Assembly: GCA_963170055.1 (NCBI GenBank)
Contig: CAUJGJ010000434.1
Coordinates: forward strand, 2,599,117 to 2,609,116
Direction of reading: 5' to 3'
From: Halisarca cf. caerulea
Taxonomy: Eukaryota > Porifera > Demospongiae > Chondrillida > Halisarcidae
DNA length: 10,000 bases
Notes under the pieces: model-generated
The model's input: only the letters and a program-made list of their open reading frames with translations
The model's database searches: none
What the model was told of the DNA's origin: nothing
Made by a program: the position numbers and the translations under genes
Part shown: one piece after another, positions 7,577 to 10,000 of the stretch
Numbering within the stretch: position 1 is the first letter of the stretch
How the letters are laid out: every line of letters begins with the position of its first letter

Positions 7577-8664
7577 CTGAAGATGGATTCAGTGAAACAC
7601 ACATGCATACATGGATACAGACTGCTACAGGCTGACACCGTGCACAGATGGGGAGATGGACTATTATTTTCTGTACATGTATAGATGTCATTAGATAGCA
7701 GGGGTGTAGCCAGGAATTTAGAAAAGGGGGGACAGATGAATAAGCAAATTTGTGGTCACGCCCACTGTAAGTAGCAGGCTTCTACTTCGTGAAACGGTTG
7801 CCACACGTGCTAATTTTATATGGAGCGATGAAGCGACTCAAAAGGTAGTTTAGAATCTTTCAAAGCTCTCTTTGAGGAGAAAAGTCAATTCTTCTCGAGT
7901 TTCCTGGAAAATTTTCTGACTTTGGGAGTAAAGTAAGGAGTTACATGTTCTTATTTAAAAGGATCAAAATAATTTTTTAATGTGAAATTCTGAAAAAGGG
8001 GGGCATTTGCCCCTTTTGCACCCCCCTCGCTACGCCCCTGGATAGATTTATTTTTATGAAAGTTAGGTAATATGTAGGAGTCAGGTTAATATTATCCATG
8101 ATCAAAGGTACTGTAATTGATTATAGAAATTTATATACATGAAGAATACTTTGCCCATACGCATAATAATACCTGTAAGAGGTACCGTTATGTAAATATT
8201 TTCAAACAATGAACTAATAACCTATAGTCTATAGCCAATTAAGCATAACATTTAGCCTGTGAAATACACTATGTATCACATTCCAAATCTAATATTTCTA
8301 GCATAGTTATTACCAAATGTTGTGGCCAGAGTTTACCTGTTGTCTCCTACTCAGCCAATGTCTCACGCTTATAATATTTAATTAATGCCTTATACTTGAT
8401 GGATTCTGGTATGCATATTATAATACTGTATACTTGCAATGGTGCAATGCTTATTACTGTACACCTATCAATATTTTATACATATTACGTACAAGGATCT
8501 TAAAGTTGAAGCAGATCAGAGAGAAGAATTATTTCTTAAAGTTTGGTCTGATATTTAAAATCGCAACCTCTTTATCGTGGGTGTGCTTTAAAATGTGGAA
8601 TCTACCCTCAACCAGTCTTGTTCGATGTAACCGTTAACTACTGTTCATGTGTTCTGTGACTCAC
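7577..8664 (-). other. Gene B intron 1 (1,088 bp, phase 1)
   Basis: Bounded by the GTGAGT donor (8664 downward) and the TTCAG acceptor (ending at 7577), in the same phase as gene A intron 1 but less than half its length. It contains one 342-bp MITE (7699-8040). The part from 8046 to about 8640 is AT-rich with no recognisable feature. Confidence 0.82.
7699..8040. mobile_element. 342-bp MITE, hAT-like ends
   Basis: The left end is CAGGGGTGTAGCCAGGAA. The right end, read in reverse complement, is CAGGGGCGTAGCGAGGGG, an inverted repeat of about 16 bp with two or three mismatches. GATAG is duplicated directly on both sides (7694-7698 and 8041-8045). CAGGGGCGTAGCCAGG-type ends are widespread in invertebrate non-autonomous elements. 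I lean to hAT-like, but a 5-bp duplication is short for hAT (usually 8), so the superfamily is uncertain. It encodes nothing. Confidence 0.8.
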
Positions 8665-8734
8665 ATTGTCCATATGCTGTAGCAGCTAGTAGAAGTATCC
8701 CAATAGTTGCTGATCCAAGACTGAAGTGGATCAT
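8665..8734 (-). CDS. Gene B exon 1: signal peptide
   Basis: First coding exon of gene B. It is base-for-base identical to gene A exon 1 over all 70 positions: 23 codons encoding a secretion signal with the core IGILLLAATA, plus one base that forms Cys24 with exon 2. The donor is GTGAGT. The open frame around it extends upstream as far as 8860 and reads on through the donor into the intron to 8645. The upstream part translates the 5' UTR and promoter, so I place the start at the ATG at 8734-8732, where the signal peptide begins and the TATA spacing fits. Confidence 0.88.
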
Positions 8735-8814
8735 GTTGTGTTGTTCCTGATCAGAATGGTATCTTTTTATCCTTGCTCTCTGGTACTGGATGTTTCTGTT
8801 GGTTGAGCTGTGAT

Positions 8815-8851
8815 CTTTTATAGAAGTTGTTGGTGGGTGTGTACAAGTGGG
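8815..8851 (-). promoter_or_regulatory. Gene B core promoter (TATA plus upstream block)
   Basis: On the minus strand TATAAAAG lies at 8822-8815, 88 bases before the ATG, preceded by CACTTGTACACACCCACCAA continuing CAAC. This matches the gene A promoter with few changes. The whole interval from this block to the ATG aligns with gene A at roughly 85% by eye. Confidence 0.78.
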
Positions 8852-9140
8852 TGTGCCCACAAGTTCATGAAATTATAGGGGGTAATGGTGGTGTGACAAG
8901 TGGGAGTGGTTTCTGTATGAACAAATTGAATAAGTTCTATAACTTAATATAACATTATTACAAAGTTCCTATTAACATCAATAAGGAATAATATAATACA
9001 ATGGACATACAACATGTATAGTACGTTGGTCTATATTTCTGTGCATTTATATAGTAACTTCATAATAGTACGTAGTTTACCAGAAAATATGTGTGTATAT
9101 AATTTAAAACTAAAGTTAGGCCGTAATTATGCATGCATGA
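8852..9140. other. Upstream flank of gene B
   Basis: AT-rich DNA 5' of the gene B promoter. Similarity to the gene A upstream region fades just beyond the CACTTGTAC block, and gene B lacks the G-rich minisatellite present upstream of gene A. No coding signal. Confidence 0.5.
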
Positions 9141-9210
9141 GACCACTTGTCTGTCGAGACCACTGTAGGCTGGTCCGTAAACCACTTTAAAAATACATTT
9201 CAACCTGGCA
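9141..9210 (+). repeat. Dispersed 70-bp repeat, copy 1
   Basis: Begins GACCACTTGTCTGTCGAGAC and ends CAACCTGGCA. Nearly identical to the copy at 9429-9497, and related in its first 29 bases (24 matches by eye) to the 87-bp tandem repeat core at 2075. Confidence 0.85.
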
Positions 9211-9428
9211 TGAATAATAATATACTGTATATTAATAGAAAAAAAAATAATTATATTTGCATCAGACTCCTATCCGCTATTTCATCTTATAAAGTGGAAA
9301 TTACAAGAATACTATTGAATTATACTCCAATGCTAATGCATATTTCTGTGCAGTAATTGTTCAATTGAGGATGGTTTTCAAATGAAGCACAGCCACGGTG
9401 AAACCTGTCTAATGCCACATTTAAGAAG

Positions 9429-9497
9429 GACCACTTGTCTGTCGAGACCACTGTAGGCTGGTCCGTAAACCACTTTAAAATACATAGCAACCTGGCA
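9429..9497 (+). repeat. Dispersed 70-bp repeat, copy 2
   Basis: Second copy, 288 bases after the first, differing mainly by one A deletion and ATTTC versus ATAGC near the end. It is preceded at about 9399 by GGTGAAACCTGTCTAATGCC, which resembles a degraded pogo-type terminus, so the repeat may be internal to an old transposon. Confidence 0.8.
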
Positions 9498-9643
9498 ATT
9501 GAGACCAAGGTGACCTGATAATAATTATTAGGGTCACTATAAGATAGTCCCTAGGGTTCTCTGTATATTTTGACATAATATATTATATATTATACATAAT
9601 ACTCCAAGATTATTGTTACTGTCACATGCGCATGTATTCACTA
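9498..9643. other. AT-rich spacer
   Basis: No gene or clear repeat, apart from A/T-rich self-complementary runs such as ATAATATATTATATATTATA near 9575-9597. Confidence 0.5.

Positions 9644-9731
<88 letters not shown>
9644..9731. repeat. Long (TA)n microsatellite
   Basis: About 88 bases of nearly pure TA with two CA interruptions near its start. The minus-strand open frame at 9537-9752 is merely Ile/Tyr alternation over it. Confidence 0.95.
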
Positions 9732-9734
<3 letters not shown>

Positions 9735-10000
9735 TTGTGTGATTGCAAACACAGAGCTAGTCTGACATTAATTCTTAACTCCTGCATTCGGGTTAATGCT
9801 TATATACACAAACACACCAACTAAGTACAACGAATTAAGAGTATCATAATAATATTATTATAATTATACCATGCTTAGTATACATTACACCAGGCATTAT
9901 TGCAATGAGGGAAACTAAGGAGTGATATTATGCAGAGTTGTTGTGCTATTATTAATAAGCTATATAGCTCAATGTCATGAAATATTTTGATGTTTAATTA
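9732..10000. other. AT-rich flank
   Basis: No gene, signal peptide, splice-site pair or repeat recognised. The sequence includes ATAATAATATTATTATAATTAT-like A/T runs around 9846-9867. Confidence 0.5.

Noticed and set aside
7577..7691. N-terminal extension of the gene B open frame
   Set aside because: It has no signal peptide and is interrupted conceptually by the TTCAG acceptor at the position homologous to gene A; treated as intron.
3026..8641. 12-mer AGTAGTTAACGG at 3026 with its reverse complement at 8630
   Set aside because: Both lie near the exon 1 donors but in opposite orientation and at different spacing; probably coincidence.
9537..9752. Ile/Tyr-rich minus-strand open frame
   Set aside because: Translation of the long (TA)n tract.

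Overview
The window looks like nuclear DNA of a marine invertebrate. It is AT-rich, CpG-poor over most of its length, and loaded with microsatellites and short non-autonomous DNA transposons. Its genes have introns with GT-AG borders and TATA promoters. A sponge is my best guess, because of the compact intron-poor lectin genes set in a CpG-depleted background, but nothing here is strictly diagnostic and the taxon is an inference.

The gene content is one tandem pair of two-exon genes on the minus strand. Each encodes a small secreted protein made almost entirely of one fibrinogen-related domain (FReD, the ficolin/tachylectin fold). Gene A has exon 1 at 3240-3309 and exon 2 at 239-906 (245 residues). 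Gene B has exon 1 at 8665-8734 and exon 2 at 6915-7576 (243 residues). Exon 1 holds only the signal peptide and is identical in the two genes (70 of 70 bases). It ends in phase 1 at a GTGAGT donor, and both second exons open in the matching phase, so the junction codon becomes Cys (TGT) in both. The core promoters are also clearly homologous, with a TATAAAAG box about 90 bases before each ATG and a shared upstream block. The FReD exons are only about 55% identical in protein by eye. The picture is a duplicated family of secreted lectin-like recognition proteins with a conserved expression and export module and a diverging binding domain.

Layout, left to right: 3' flank of gene A (1-238); FReD exon A; a 2.3 kb intron containing a CpG-rich island with nested hairpins, two pogo/Tigger-like MITEs and an 87-bp tandem repeat; exon 1 and promoter A; a G-rich minisatellite just upstream of promoter A; an intergenic stretch of about 3 kb with two more TA-flanked MITEs and a long (CA)n tract; polyA signal and FReD exon B; a 1.1 kb intron carrying a 342-bp MITE with a 5-bp target duplication; exon 1 and promoter B; then upstream DNA with a dispersed 70-bp repeat pair and a long (TA)n tract.

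The remaining open frames are low-complexity translations, antisense shadows or transposon sequence. No rRNA, tRNA, CRISPR or bacterial-type feature was seen.
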